Shown here: piece after piece, positions 44,943-54,628 of the stretch
Position numbering within the stretch: the first letter of the stretch is position 1
How the letters are laid out: the number at the start of each line of letters is the position of its first letter
Assembly: GCA_028819215.1 (NCBI GenBank)
Contig: JAPPMG010000040.1
Span: 1 to 64,000, forward strand
From: Bryobacterales bacterium
Lineage (GTDB): Bacteria > Acidobacteriota > Terriglobia > Bryobacterales > UBA6623
DNA length: 64,000 nucleotides
Direction of reading: 5' to 3'
Program-made: the position numbers and the translations under genes
Notes under the pieces: generated by a model
Seen by the model: only the letters and a program-made list of their open reading frames with translations
The model's database searches: none
Told to the model about the DNA's origin: nothing

Positions 44943-45467
44943 ATGACTCTAGGATCTAACGGAAGGCCGGGTGTAGGTCCGATCTACAGCAGCTTGGATG
45001 TTGCTGGATTGACCGGAGTAAGCCTGCGTCAGCTGCAGTGGTGGGACGAGCAGGGAGTTGTGACGCCGATGCAGAAGGGGCGTCGCCGCCTCTACAACCC
45101 TACGGAAGTATTGCTGGTCTCTGTCATCGTGGGGCTGCGCCGCAAGAAGCTCTCTCTCCAGAAGATCCGCAAAGTGGTAGACGAGCTCAAGGAAGACAAG
45201 AGCATCGCCGAGCTCGCGGCCGAGCCTGCAGCCTCCGACGTATATCTGCTGACGGACGGCGACCACGTCAGCTTGCAGGACTCGATCCAGAGAATCGTCG
45301 ACATCCAAGTTGCGTCGGAGACGCCGATGACGCTGCTGTGCGTCTCGGACCTGTTGCGCAAGCTGGGTTGGGTCGACGACCAGACGCCTCGCAAGCCGGT
45401 GCATATCGAAACCGGCAGGGCAGGCGGCGCCCGGCGGACGCGAACGAGCGCATCTAGGGCGTCTTGA
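44943..45467 (+). CDS. MerR-family transcriptional regulator
   Basis: A 174-residue regulator from ATG 44943 (GGGAGGCGCGAAAGG upstream). The winged-helix DNA-binding domain spans about 15-85: YSSLDVAGLTGVSLRQLQWWDEQGVVTP, then RRRLYNPTEVLLVSVI and LSLQKIRKVVDEL. The rest is short and lacks metal-binding cysteines, so it is of the HspR/unknown-effector type. A basic Ser/Arg tail closes it. Target genes are unknown. Confidence 0.85.
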   Translation: MTLGSNGRPGVGPIYSSLDVAGLTGVSLRQLQWWDEQGVVTPMQKGRRRLYNPTEVLLVSVIVGLRRKKLSLQKIRKVVDELKEDKSIAELAAEPAASDVYLLTDGDHVSLQDSIQRIVDIQVASETPMTLLCVSDLLRKLGWVDDQTPRKPVHIETGRAGGARRTRTSASRAS

Positions 45468-45496
45468 CTGGGCGTTGAGGCACGTGCCGCCCGTTC

Positions 45497-46807
45497 TTAG
45501 CGGCGGCTGCGCGAGCGCACTACAATCGGCGTTCCCTCGAAGCTGAAGCGTTCTCGGATCTGGTTGATCAAGTACCGCTCGAGCCCGAAGTGCAACGGGC
45601 CCTTGCGGCCGCCGAAGAACAAGAATGTCGGCGGCCGTGTCGCCACTTGCGTGAGGTACGTGAACTTCGGCTTGCGTCCCGGCACCGTGACACGCTCCAT
45701 ATCCAGTTCGGCCAGGAACCGGTTCAGCTCCGCCGTCGGCACGCGCTGTTGAGCGGCTCGGTCTGCCTTCTTGACCAGCGGGAACAGGCTCTGCACGTGC
45801 AGGCCCGTGCGGGCCGAAACGAAGGCAACCGGGGCGTACGGCAGCATCTTGAGCTCCTCGCGTACGTGGCGGCGGAACTCCCCTTGCGCCCGGTCGGCAA
45901 CGTCCCATTTGTTGGCGACGACAATGCATGCCTTGCCCGCGTCGTGGATATAGCCTGCGATGTGCGTATCTTGCGCCGTGACGCCCTCGCGGGGATCGAT
46001 CAGCAGCAGCGCGACGCCCGCCATGCGCAAGTGGCGCTGGGCCATGACGATGCTGAGCTTCTCGGTCATCTCCTTGGTCTTGCTCTTGCGCCGGATCCCG
46101 GCCGTATCGACGAACACGAACCGCTGGCCGCGATGTACGGCTTCGGCATCAACGGCGTCGCGAGTCGTGCCCGGAACCGCCGACACAATCGCCGGACTGC
46201 CGCCGACGAGCCGGTTGAGCAAGGTGGACTTGCCGACGTTCGGCCTGCCTAGGATGGCGATGCGGATCGGGCGGTCCTCGTTGCCGTCGCCGTCATCGTC
46301 GGGCGGGAATCCATGCGTCGCGCCCGAAAGCAAGGGTTCGATGCCGAGCCCGTGCTCGGCGGAGATCGGGAACACCGCCGCGAAGCCCAGTTCGCTGAAC
46401 TGCAGCGCCAGCGAATTCAGGGAGGGAGTGTCGCACTTGTTGACAGCCACGCTGACCTGAGATCCGGCCCGTCTCAAGAGCTGGGCCAGATCGCGGTCGG
46501 TCGGCGTGAGCTCCGTCCGCCCGTCGACGACGAAAATCACGTGGTCAGCGTCGTCGATCGCGTGCCTCACCCGTTCGCTGACCAAGGAGGGGATCTCCTC
46601 CTTTTCGAAGAAAGTCATGCCGCCGGTGTCGGTGACTTCAAACAGCTTGCCCTGCCATTTGACAGGCAGCCGAATGCGGTCCCGGGTCAGGCCGGCGTGG
46701 TCGCCAACGATCGACCTTCTCGAGCTAGTGATCCGGTTGAAGAGTGTTGACTTGCCAACGTTCTGCCGCCCGACGATTACCAGTTGCGGCGGCCGAGTCG
46801 GCTCCAT
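45497..46807 (-). CDS. der: Ribosome-assembly GTPase Der (EngA)
   Basis: A 436-residue protein with two tandem GTPase domains, GRQNVGKSTLFN near the N terminus and GRPNVGKSTLLN about residue 180, each followed by its G3 motif (DTGGM and DTAGIRRKSK) and G4 (NKCD and NKWD). A C-terminal KH-like domain follows (KFTYLTQVATRPPTFLFFGG). It acts in 50S subunit maturation. ATG 46807 is used; an upstream GTG/ATG would add seven residues. Confidence 0.96.
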   Translation of the reverse strand: MEPTRPPQLVIVGRQNVGKSTLFNRITSSRRSIVGDHAGLTRDRIRLPVKWQGKLFEVTDTGGMTFFEKEEIPSLVSERVRHAIDDADHVIFVVDGRTELTPTDRDLAQLLRRAGSQVSVAVNKCDTPSLNSLALQFSELGFAAVFPISAEHGLGIEPLLSGATHGFPPDDDGDGNEDRPIRIAILGRPNVGKSTLLNRLVGGSPAIVSAVPGTTRDAVDAEAVHRGQRFVFVDTAGIRRKSKTKEMTEKLSIVMAQRHLRMAGVALLLIDPREGVTAQDTHIAGYIHDAGKACIVVANKWDVADRAQGEFRRHVREELKMLPYAPVAFVSARTGLHVQSLFPLVKKADRAAQQRVPTAELNRFLAELDMERVTVPGRKPKFTYLTQVATRPPTFLFFGGRKGPLHFGLERYLINQIRERFSFEGTPIVVRSRSRR

Positions 46808-46920
46808 GCGGGGATCATAGCAGCCCAATGTGAGCCATCTTGCTCAACCTAGGTCGCGGTCGCCTGGTGACGATCTGCCGAATGGCAAGCTAGACTGCTG
46901 AACTCATATAGCTCTTTGTC

Positions 46921-48003
46921 GTGCAACAAACTGCCATCGATCCGCGCCACGCCGAAACACTGTTGACAGAGGCTCTGGATGACTCTCCGGTGACGCTCAT
47001 TCAGGGTCCCTGACAGGGTGGCAAGACCACCTTCGCGCAGGAGATCGGAAGACCCCGGGAGTACGCCTATATCAGCTTCGACGATGACAATGCTAGGCGT
47101 ACCGCACAGAGCGACCCAGTCGGGTTTGTGGGGGAACTCCCGGCCCGCGTGATACTCTCCCAGTGCGAGATCGTGCAGGGAGAGCCGTCGGACTTCATCC
47201 CGACGGTGTTTGCTGGCGGATTCGGGACGCGCCGGGCAGAACGCTTGGCAGGCGGGCTGGCTGAGCGCATCGTGGCGGGTGGCTATCCAGCCGCTCTCGA
47301 GAGGCTGGCGGGCCGCCGCCGGGCCACTCGGTATCTCGATTTCATCGAGAACTTGATCCAGCGCGATGTGCGCGACCTAGCCAGCATTCGGTCCTTGGAG
47401 ACGATGCCGAGGCTGATCGCTGCGGTCGCGACACACACCGCCAGTCTCTTCAATCTGGCCAGTCTCGCTGCACCATTCCATGTCAGCAGGAACACGATCC
47501 ACGCATACTTCACGCTGCTGGAGAGGCTGTTCTTGGTGGAGAGGGTCTCGCCGTGGCACAGCAATCGCCTTAGCCGTATCGTCAAATCGCCCAAGATGCA
47601 CATGGGAGATACCGGCCTTGCTTGCGCGTTGATCGGCGTCGATGCGCCCGGGTTCGCTGCGGACCGCACCCTGCTCGGCCAACTGCTGGAAACATTCGTC
47701 TACCAAGAACTGCTCAGACAGGCGAGCTGCTTGGAAGGGCCGTATTCGTTCTTTCACTACCGTGATCGGGACGGGGTTGAAGTTGACCATGTCATCGAGC
47801 AGGGCACTAGCTTGGTGGCGGGAGTGGAAGTCAAGGCCGCGGCTCCCGTGCATCCGGCGGACTTCCGCGGGTTGCGCAACCTCAAAGTTGCCGCAGGCGG
47901 CCGCTTTGCCTCTGGCGTCGTGCTCTACGACGTAGAGATCAGCGCCGGATTCGGCGACTCGATGTACGCAGTTCCGGTCCGCGCCCTCTGGGAGACCCTC
48001 TAG
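46921..48003 (+). pseudogene. DUF4143 AAA-type ATPase, inactivated
   Basis: Read from GTG 46921, the protein meets a TGA at codon 31 inside Walker A: VTLIQGP-stop-QGGKTTFAQE, where relatives have GPRQxGKTT, so CGA became TGA. Further on, FVGELPARVIL jumps directly to SQCEIVQGEPSDF, so the Walker B region and sensor strand (about 45 residues) are deleted. The remainder, with the DUF4143 domain (YLDFIENLIQRDVRDLASI, HMGDTGLACALIG, VEVDHVIEQG), is open to 48003. These are mobile-defence-type ATPases of uncertain function. Two independent lesions show it is dead. Confidence 0.85.
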
Positions 48004-48169
48004 GCCAAGCCCGGGCTTGGGAAGCCGCGGCTTGAGCTGGCGGCGAGCCCCTGGCACAGCATTGCCCGCCGTCTCTGTACCCAATTCGGGCGGCCCCGCG
48101 CATTCCAACGTCGATTCTCCCACAATCCCGATCAACAATACGGTGATTAACCCACGTGCAATCAATAGG

Positions 48170-49273
48170 ATGCGCGTGTATGATGGGGCCATGCCAGCAA
48201 GCGCTCGCCGGGTCGTCACAAGGTCTCCAGAGAACAGCGAGACACCGGTGGACGCTCTCAGCAACTGGATCACGCCGAACGAGAGCTTCTATGTCCGCAA
48301 TCACTTCGAGAGCCCGGAGCTCGAGCCCGACGGCTGGACACTCGGCATAAGCGGCCGCGTCGAGCGCGAGATTCAGCTGACTCAGGGCGATCTCGAGCAG
48401 ATGCCGCAGGCTAGCTTGGTGGCCACTCTCGAGTGCGCTGGCAATGGCAGGTCGTTTCTGGAGGGCACGGTGCCGGGCGTCCAGTGGGGAGCCGGCGCGG
48501 TCGGCAACGCCGAGTGGGGCGGTGTCCAGGCGAGGCTGCTCTTGGAATCGGCCGGAATCGAAGACGGCGCGCTAGAAGTGGTCTTTGAAGGCGCGGACAG
48601 CGGTGTCGAAGGCGGGTCCGAAGGAGCGGTGCGTTTCGCGCGGAGCCTGCCGCTGGACATGGCCCTGCATCCCGACACGCTGATCGCGTTGAGGATGAAT
48701 GGCGATCCCTTGGCAGCCGAGCACGGGTTTCCGGCGAGACTCGTGGTGCCTGGCTGGTATGGCGTGGCTTCGGTGAAGTGGCTGCGCGCCCTGCGGGTGG
48801 TCGACAAGCCGTTTCGTGGCTTCTTTCAGAGCGTCAAGTACACGGTCCGGCGCAAGACAGCGCGCGGCATTAGCGAGGATGTGGTGGGAATGATGCTGCC
48901 GAAGTCTGAGATCATTCGCCCGCGACAGGGAGATTGCGTCGCGCCCGGGACGAGGCTGGTCGAGGGCATCGCATGGGCAGGCCCGGAGGCCGTCGCGGCG
49001 GTGGAGCTGAGTTGCGATGGTGGCGATTCTTGGCGGCGAGCGGAACTGATCGGGCCCCGCCATCGCTACAGCTGGACGCGCTGGCAGTTCGCATGGGAGC
49101 CACCCGGAGAAGGGGCGTACAGCTTGTTGGCCCGCGCCGTGTCTGCCTCGGGTGAGATCCAGCCGAGCCGGCACAATCCGCTGCACGGCGGCTACCACGT
49201 CAACTTCAGTCGCCCGCTGGACATCACAGTGGCCGCCTCGACGGCCAAGAAACCGCTGGTGTTCGCGATCTAG
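48170..49273 (+). CDS. Sulfite-oxidase-family molybdopterin enzyme
   Basis: A 367-residue molybdenum enzyme. The Mo-ligating Cys89 lies in LECAGNGRS. The pterin-binding domain includes WITPNESFYVRNHFESPELEPDGW, WGAGAVGNAEWGGV and HGFPARLVVPGWYG; the C-terminal Mo-co dimerisation domain runs from about 255 (VELSCDGGDSWRRAEL). There is no signal peptide and no haem domain nearby, so it is a cytoplasmic member or its partner lies elsewhere. Starts ATG 48170 or 48191 are both possible. The substrate could be sulfite or another S/N oxide. Confidence 0.88.
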   Translation: MRVYDGAMPASARRVVTRSPENSETPVDALSNWITPNESFYVRNHFESPELEPDGWTLGISGRVEREIQLTQGDLEQMPQASLVATLECAGNGRSFLEGTVPGVQWGAGAVGNAEWGGVQARLLLESAGIEDGALEVVFEGADSGVEGGSEGAVRFARSLPLDMALHPDTLIALRMNGDPLAAEHGFPARLVVPGWYGVASVKWLRALRVVDKPFRGFFQSVKYTVRRKTARGISEDVVGMMLPKSEIIRPRQGDCVAPGTRLVEGIAWAGPEAVAAVELSCDGGDSWRRAELIGPRHRYSWTRWQFAWEPPGEGAYSLLARAVSASGEIQPSRHNPLHGGYHVNFSRPLDITVAASTAKKPLVFAI

Positions 49274-49432
49274 CGCTCGCAAGCGCAGGCTGTCGTTGGG
49301 GATCGGCCAGTCCCGCGCAAGCCGCGAGTTCTACGGGCAGCCTTCCCTGCCAGCCCAACGCTGCCGAGCCCTGAGCGTATCTAGGAATGAACTGCCCTCA
49401 GTTAGGCTTTGGCCTTCCGGTAGAATTCTGTA

Positions 49433-52400
49433 ATGCCGGGGCAAAGCGCCGAACGGGGGCATGATCAGGGCGTCCCGCGCCCCTGGCCCCGCTTGCTGAC
49501 CACTGCGCTGGCAGCATGCCTGCTCTTGGCACTGGTAGCGCCCGTTGGTCGGCTCGCGGCGCAATTCGACGCTAACCTCGGCCGTATCGTCGGCCGGGTG
49601 AGCGGTCCTGACTCCAGGCCGATCCCAGATGCCGAGGTGGCCGTCACCGCCCTCGCGAGTGGGTTGGAGCGCACCGTCCGCTCTGACATCACCGGCTGGT
49701 TCCAAGCCGGTTCGCTCGCGCCCGGAGAGTACTTGGTGACCGCCGCGAGTCCCGATTTCGCGCCGACCACGGCCGATGGCATCACTGTCAGAGTCGGCAG
49801 CGCAGTGCAGGTGGATCTGGAGCTGGCGCTTGAGGCCACCTATGTCCAAGTCGAGGTTTCGGCGTCAATGCTTGACGCGATGCTTCCGGCGTCCAGCAAC
49901 ACGGTGGCCAGCCAGACGTTCAACGAGCTGCCGATCAATGGCCGCAGGTTCCACGACTTCGCCCTGCTGACGCCGAGCGTGCAGGTCTCGCGAGCCAGCG
50001 GCCAACTGTCCTTTGCAGCCATGCGCGGGATCTACACCAACGTCATGGTTGATGGCTCTGACTATAACCAGTCGTTCTTCGGCGGCATCCAGGGCGGGGA
50101 GCGGGCCAGCAAGGTCATCACCGTCCCGCAGAGCGCCGTGCAGGAGTTTCAAGCGGTCACATCAGGCTTCACGGCCGAGTACGGGCGCACGATTTCGGGC
50201 GTCGTCAACGTTTCGACCAAGTCCGGCGGCAGCGAGCTGCACGGCGACGCGTTCTACCAGATCCGCCATCCACGGCTCGGGCGCGCCGATCCCTTCGGAG
50301 CCAAAGTGCTGGAGAAGCTCCAGCAGTTCGGGGGCTCGCTGGGAGGACCGATCCGGGCCGACCGAGCGTTTTGGTTCTTTGCCATCGAGCGTCAGGCAAG
50401 CGTGAGCCCGCGATACGTCGAATTCCCTCTGCTCGCATCCGCCGACCGGGAGCGCGGCCCGGAGGCGTACGACTACTACAAGAGCCTTGAAACCGGGTTC
50501 GAGGCCACTAACGATGCGTTAGCGCTCACGCCGCGGCTGGACTACCACTTCTCGGGTGGCGGCAAGTTCATGGTCCGCTACAACTTCAGCAATGCCGACG
50601 GGAGAAACGCCGCTACCAACGAGGGTCCCGTACAAGCTCGGACCACCAGCGCGCTGAGTTCCAACGGGACCGAGCGGGACTCGATCCACTTCTTCACGTC
50701 GCAGCTAACCAGCCTGTTGTCGCCGAGCGTGGTCAATCAGCTGCGCTTCACGATCACGCGCGAAGAGCGACCGCGCCTGCCCAACGCGGAAGGCCCGCTG
50801 ATATCCACGGCCATCGGTGATTTCGGCGGTTCGTTCATCCTGCCCACGACTGAATCCGACATCCGTCCCAAGCTCACCAACAGCCTGATGGTCAACCGAG
50901 GAGAGCACGGCATCAAGTTCGGCGGCGAGATCGACCGCGTCTGGATCGATGATCAGTTTGGATTCGCCCAGTTCGGCTTCTTCACGCCCTTCAGCTCAGA
51001 TCCAGACGAAATCCTCGACATCTTGACGCCCGGGGGGTCGATTCCCAACCGCTTTGACGCACCCGGCATCTTCCTCCGCCAAGCGGGCAACACTCTAGGA
51101 CAGCAACGCTTGGGGCACGCCGCGCTATATTTCCAAGACTCTTGGCGGGCGGCTCCGGGCCTGACGCTGGACATGGGATTCCGCTGGGCAGGGCAATTCA
51201 ATCAGACCCCCGAAGTCGGCAACGACTTGCTGATCGAGCGCGTGAGCCGGGCCAACTTCTCGTTCGGAGCCGTCTCGCCGCGCTCTCTCCCCGACGACCT
51301 CGGTCAGTGGATGCCGCGCCTGGGCTTCGCCTACAGTCACCGGGGCCTGTCACGCAGGTTCGTGCTTCGGGGTAGCGCGGGCATATTCCACGCGATTACG
51401 CCACCCGTCTTCTTCAACGCGTCGACGAAGGCATTTCGCGAACCGGCGTTCAATCTCCCGGTTGCACTGCCGACCACGCATGCAACGGTATACCGGCAGT
51501 TCTTGGCCGCGGGGATCGACCTGAACCAGTACCCGCTGGCCGAGTTGCCGGTGTTCTCCCGGGACGAAGTCGCCCGCGTGCTCGATGGCGACAGGTACGC
51601 CGGAGCGACCCCCCAGACGGTCAGCCCGGACTTCCGCAACCCTCGATCGATCAAGTACACGCTCGCCTTTGAATACGAGTTGACCGATGCTTCGGTGATT
51701 GGCTTGCAGTGGATGCGCTACCGGGCAACCCGCCTGCATGGCATGAGGAACTACAACCTGATGCCGGCCGTTGCGCGCCCAGATGATCCGGCCCGGATAC
51801 CGTTCTACGACACTTCTAACAGGCCCGCACCCGAAGTGGGCACGTTGGGGGTCATCGAATCCATCGGGCGAGCCAACTATGACGGCATGACCGCGAATTG
51901 GAAGCATCGGGGCAAGCGCTTGCTGTTTGCAGCGCACTACACCTATGCCAAGGCGCTCACGAGCGATGTCAACGACGGCTATTTCTGGGAGCCGCGCTAC
52001 ACCGACAACGGCCGTCCCGAGGATGCTTGGGGCCCCGGTGGCCTAGACATGCGCCACCAGCTGACGGCTCATGCCACAGTTGCGCTGCCACTGGGCTTCT
52101 CGTGGGCGGCAATCGTCCGCGCCACGAGCGCGCCACCGCTGAATCCGCTCGCAGGACAGGACCTGAACGGGGATCGCATCGCCCATGACCGGGCATTGGA
52201 ATCACCCGGAAAGTACTTCGGCCGAAACTCCTTCCGAAACCGCGCAATGAGCAACTGGGACATGCGCATCTTGCGGGAGTTTCGCTTCTCGGAGCGGTCG
52301 CGCATGGAACTCTCGCTCGAGCTGTTCAACGCCTTCAACGCGGCAAACGTCGAGTACGGCAGCTTCAACTCGATCTACGGTCCGGGACTGGACCTAGCAA

Positions 52401-52534
52401 CTGGCGCAGTAATCGGCCCGGCGGCCTCGTTCCAGCGCCTGCGCGATGCGACCGGCGCATATGACCGCAACAACCAGCAGGTCTATGGCACCGGTCCGCT
52501 TCAGGCGCAGATTGGACTGCGGTATCACTTCTGA
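49433..52534 (+). CDS. TonB-dependent transporter, Oar-like, with N-terminal carboxypeptidase-regulatory domain
   Basis: A 1033-residue outer-membrane protein. Signal peptide to about residue 43; carboxypeptidase-regulatory beta-sandwich about 48-135 (IVGRVSGPDSRPIPDAEVAVT); plug domain with FNELPINGRRFHDFALLTP; then a 22-strand barrel rich in aromatic strands, ending LQAQIGLRYHF. This Oar-like form dominates Acidobacteriota outer membranes and imports oligosaccharides or other large substrates. The ligand is unknown. It is flanked by a mannonate-dehydratase-like gene on the opposite strand. Confidence 0.92.
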   Translation: MPGQSAERGHDQGVPRPWPRLLTTALAACLLLALVAPVGRLAAQFDANLGRIVGRVSGPDSRPIPDAEVAVTALASGLERTVRSDITGWFQAGSLAPGEYLVTAASPDFAPTTADGITVRVGSAVQVDLELALEATYVQVEVSASMLDAMLPASSNTVASQTFNELPINGRRFHDFALLTPSVQVSRASGQLSFAAMRGIYTNVMVDGSDYNQSFFGGIQGGERASKVITVPQSAVQEFQAVTSGFTAEYGRTISGVVNVSTKSGGSELHGDAFYQIRHPRLGRADPFGAKVLEKLQQFGGSLGGPIRADRAFWFFAIERQASVSPRYVEFPLLASADRERGPEAYDYYKSLETGFEATNDALALTPRLDYHFSGGGKFMVRYNFSNADGRNAATNEGPVQARTTSALSSNGTERDSIHFFTSQLTSLLSPSVVNQLRFTITREERPRLPNAEGPLISTAIGDFGGSFILPTTESDIRPKLTNSLMVNRGEHGIKFGGEIDRVWIDDQFGFAQFGFFTPFSSDPDEILDILTPGGSIPNRFDAPGIFLRQAGNTLGQQRLGHAALYFQDSWRAAPGLTLDMGFRWAGQFNQTPEVGNDLLIERVSRANFSFGAVSPRSLPDDLGQWMPRLGFAYSHRGLSRRFVLRGSAGIFHAITPPVFFNASTKAFREPAFNLPVALPTTHATVYRQFLAAGIDLNQYPLAELPVFSRDEVARVLDGDRYAGATPQTVSPDFRNPRSIKYTLAFEYELTDASVIGLQWMRYRATRLHGMRNYNLMPAVARPDDPARIPFYDTSNRPAPEVGTLGVIESIGRANYDGMTANWKHRGKRLLFAAHYTYAKALTSDVNDGYFWEPRYTDNGRPEDAWGPGGLDMRHQLTAHATVALPLGFSWAAIVRATSAPPLNPLAGQDLNGDRIAHDRALESPGKYFGRNSFRNRAMSNWDMRILREFRFSERSRMELSLELFNAFNAANVEYGSFNSIYGPGLDLATGAVIGPAASFQRLRDATGAYDRNNQQVYGTGPLQAQIGLRYHF

Positions 52535-52617
52535 AGACGCGGAGTCGGCGGCTCGCTTGCAGATCTCCGAAGCGACGCCTGTCTTGCCGGGGTCGTCAGG
52601 CCGCCGGATAATCCGAC

Positions 52618-53712
52618 TCAGGCAGACTCCCGCAGAGCCTGCAGCAGCCCCTTGATGTAGCCGAACCCGTACGCGAAGCCTTGGCGGCCGTTCGGGTCGT
52701 CGTCATGCCGGGGCATGTGGTCGGGCATCAACATGTAGGGGTAGTCGACATCCCACAGCGTGCGCGCGACCTCGACCATGTTCAGGTCCCCCTCGTCGGG
52801 ATAGACCTCTTGGAAGCTGTCGCGCTTGCCCACGATGTTGCGGAAGTGAATGTTGAAGATCTTCTTGGCTGCGCCGATGCGGCGGATCACATCGTGAATC
52901 TGCGTAGCCGGGTCTTGGAGCATCTCAGAGGTCGTGCCGAGGCAGAGGTTGAACCCGTGATAGGGGCTCTCTTGAATCCCCATGAATCTGTACAGCCCCT
53001 CGGGCGTGCCGAGCACGCGGGCCACGCCTTGGTAGCCGTCTGGTGGGACGCCCGGATCGTGCGGGTGGCACGCGGCGCGAATGCCGAACTCATTCGCGAC
53101 CGGAATCACCCTGTCGAGGAAGTAGGTGATGCGCTCCCAGGCGGTGTCCTCGTCGACACGGCCCGCCCGTGTGAGGGGCGGGTCGGCCACGGCCTCGTCT
53201 AACCGCCAAGTCGAATAGCGGGAGCCGCCTCGTCCGGGCGTGGGCTCGGTTCGAAGCACGCCCAAGATGCTCATGTTGTACTTGAAGGCCGGGATTCCGG
53301 CGCTCGCGCAGCCCTCGATCATCTTGTGGATGTCGTCGATGTCGCGGTCGCGCTGCGGAGACTCGCCCAGCATGATCGCGCCCCGGCTCTCGCGGTCGAT
53401 GTGAGATGAGGCGAGGAAGGGGAGGGCGACCATATCGAGCGCGACACCCTCGGATTCGCACAGTTCGCGTGTCTTGACAAGATCCTCTACCGACCAATGA
53501 CCGCGCTCGCCTGGATGTGGCGGGTATCCGCAACAATGGTCCACGCCGTGGCGCTTGAGAAATTGCAACATCTCGATGTTCGTGGGGCTCCGCTGCGCCC
53601 CAACATGCATGCGCATCGGCGGAAGGGCTGCTGGGGCGGCTTCGGGCTCCGAAGAGCAGGCGCTGCTGGCGGCGCCTAGGGTCGTTGCGGTAACGAAGGT
53701 TCTGCGATTCAT
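52618..53712 (-). CDS. Exported mannonate dehydratase-like TIM-barrel protein
   Basis: A 364-residue protein of the UxuA / xylose-isomerase-like barrel group. Matching segments are NIEMLQFLKRHGVDHCCGYPP, FGIRAACHPHDPG and FNIHFRNIVG, plus MVEVARTLWDVDYPYMLMPDHMP. The N terminus MNRRTFVTATTLGAASSACSSE is a twin-Arg leader with a lipobox at Cys20, so the product would be a lipid-anchored periplasmic enzyme, whereas UxuA is cytoplasmic. Function outside the cytoplasm, perhaps on free uronates, is inferred. Confidence 0.8.
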   Translation of the reverse strand: MNRRTFVTATTLGAASSACSSEPEAAPAALPPMRMHVGAQRSPTNIEMLQFLKRHGVDHCCGYPPHPGERGHWSVEDLVKTRELCESEGVALDMVALPFLASSHIDRESRGAIMLGESPQRDRDIDDIHKMIEGCASAGIPAFKYNMSILGVLRTEPTPGRGGSRYSTWRLDEAVADPPLTRAGRVDEDTAWERITYFLDRVIPVANEFGIRAACHPHDPGVPPDGYQGVARVLGTPEGLYRFMGIQESPYHGFNLCLGTTSEMLQDPATQIHDVIRRIGAAKKIFNIHFRNIVGKRDSFQEVYPDEGDLNMVEVARTLWDVDYPYMLMPDHMPRHDDDPNGRQGFAYGFGYIKGLLQALRESA

Positions 53713-54052
53713 GGCGGACTCCAAGTATTCTCTCTGATCGGCGGGCGGCGCGGGTCGCCGCTCGAGCCGGTCCGATAGAAGTTTGCCTGATTTTTCCCGC
53801 CGGCGCTGGACTCGCCTTGATGCGGGTCCCGAGGCTGCGCTAGATCAACTCGCCGATGCCCCTTAGGGGAAGTGCGCGCGCGCAGGCTGCGAGGGGCCAC
53901 GCTTTCGGTGCGTAACGCAGTTCCAGTCATTGGACTCGCCAAGCCGCAAACCCAGTCGCGTCATCGGGCATGGCCTGCCGCGCAGCGCCGTCACATGCCT
54001 GCGCGGCTCGCGCGAGAGCGTCGGCGCCGGACAGGTGAGAATAGGAAAAGCG
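53713..54052. other. Divergent intergenic region
   Basis: About 340 bp between the uxuA-like and pabA-type starts. No gene is supportable on either strand. It should carry both promoters. No clear -35/-10 pairs or operators stand out. Confidence 0.4.
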
Positions 54053-54628
54053 ATGATCTTCGTCGTTGACAATTACGACTCGTTCACTTTCAACCTGGTG
54101 CAGTACCTCGGCGAACTCGGAGCGTCGCTAGTGGTCAGGCGCAACGACGAAGTGACGGTGCGCGAGATTCGGGCGCTGAGACCGGAGCGAATACTCGTCT
54201 CGCCCGGCCCGTGCACGCCGACGGAGGCCGGGATTTCCGTTGAGTTGATCCAAGAGATGGCCGGAGAGGTGCCGATCCTGGGAGTTTGCCTAGGCCACCA
54301 GTCGATCGGCGAGGCGTTTGGAGGCAAGGTCATCCGCGCGCCTGCCTTGATGCACGGCAAGACGAGCTTGGTCAAGCACGATGGCCGGTCCGTTTTCGCC
54401 GGCTTGGAGCAGGACTTCGTCGCAACTCGCTACCACTCCCTGATCATTGAACGCGAATCGCTGCCGAAGGAGCTGGAAATCTCGGCTTGGACCGATGACG
54501 GCGTCATCATGGGCGTGCGGCATCGCAGCCTGCCGGTCGAAGGCGTGCAGTTTCATCCGGAATCCATCCTGACTTCGTGCGGCAAGCAGCTGCTGGCGAA
54601 CTTTCTGCGCCAAGGCTACGACGCCTAG
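54053..54628 (+). CDS. pabA: Glutamine amidotransferase, anthranilate/aminodeoxychorismate synthase component II
   Basis: A 191-residue class I amidotransferase feeding ammonia to chorismate-using synthases. The triad is Cys79 (GVCLGHQ), His168 and Glu170 (VQFHPES). [18 protein letters not shown] and [11 protein letters not shown] are diagnostic. It may serve folate (PabA) and tryptophan (TrpG) routes alike. ATG 54053 follows AGGAAAAGCG. No trpE or pabB is adjacent. Its stop overlaps the convergent hydrolase by 4 bp. Confidence 0.93.
   Translation: MIFVVDNYDSFTFNLVQYLGELGASLVVRRNDEVTVREIRALRPERILVSPGPCTPTEAGISVELIQEMAGEVPILGVCLGHQSIGEAFGGKVIRAPALMHGKTSLVKHDGRSVFAGLEQDFVATRYHSLIIERESLPKELEISAWTDDGVIMGVRHRSLPVEGVQFHPESILTSCGKQLLANFLRQGYDA

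Noticed and set aside
47011-47013. A second possible selenocysteine codon (TGA in the DUF4143 ATPase)
   Set aside because: The position corresponds to Arg in the Walker A motif (GPRQxGKTT), not Cys, no SECIS-like hairpin follows, and the gene carries a further internal deletion.
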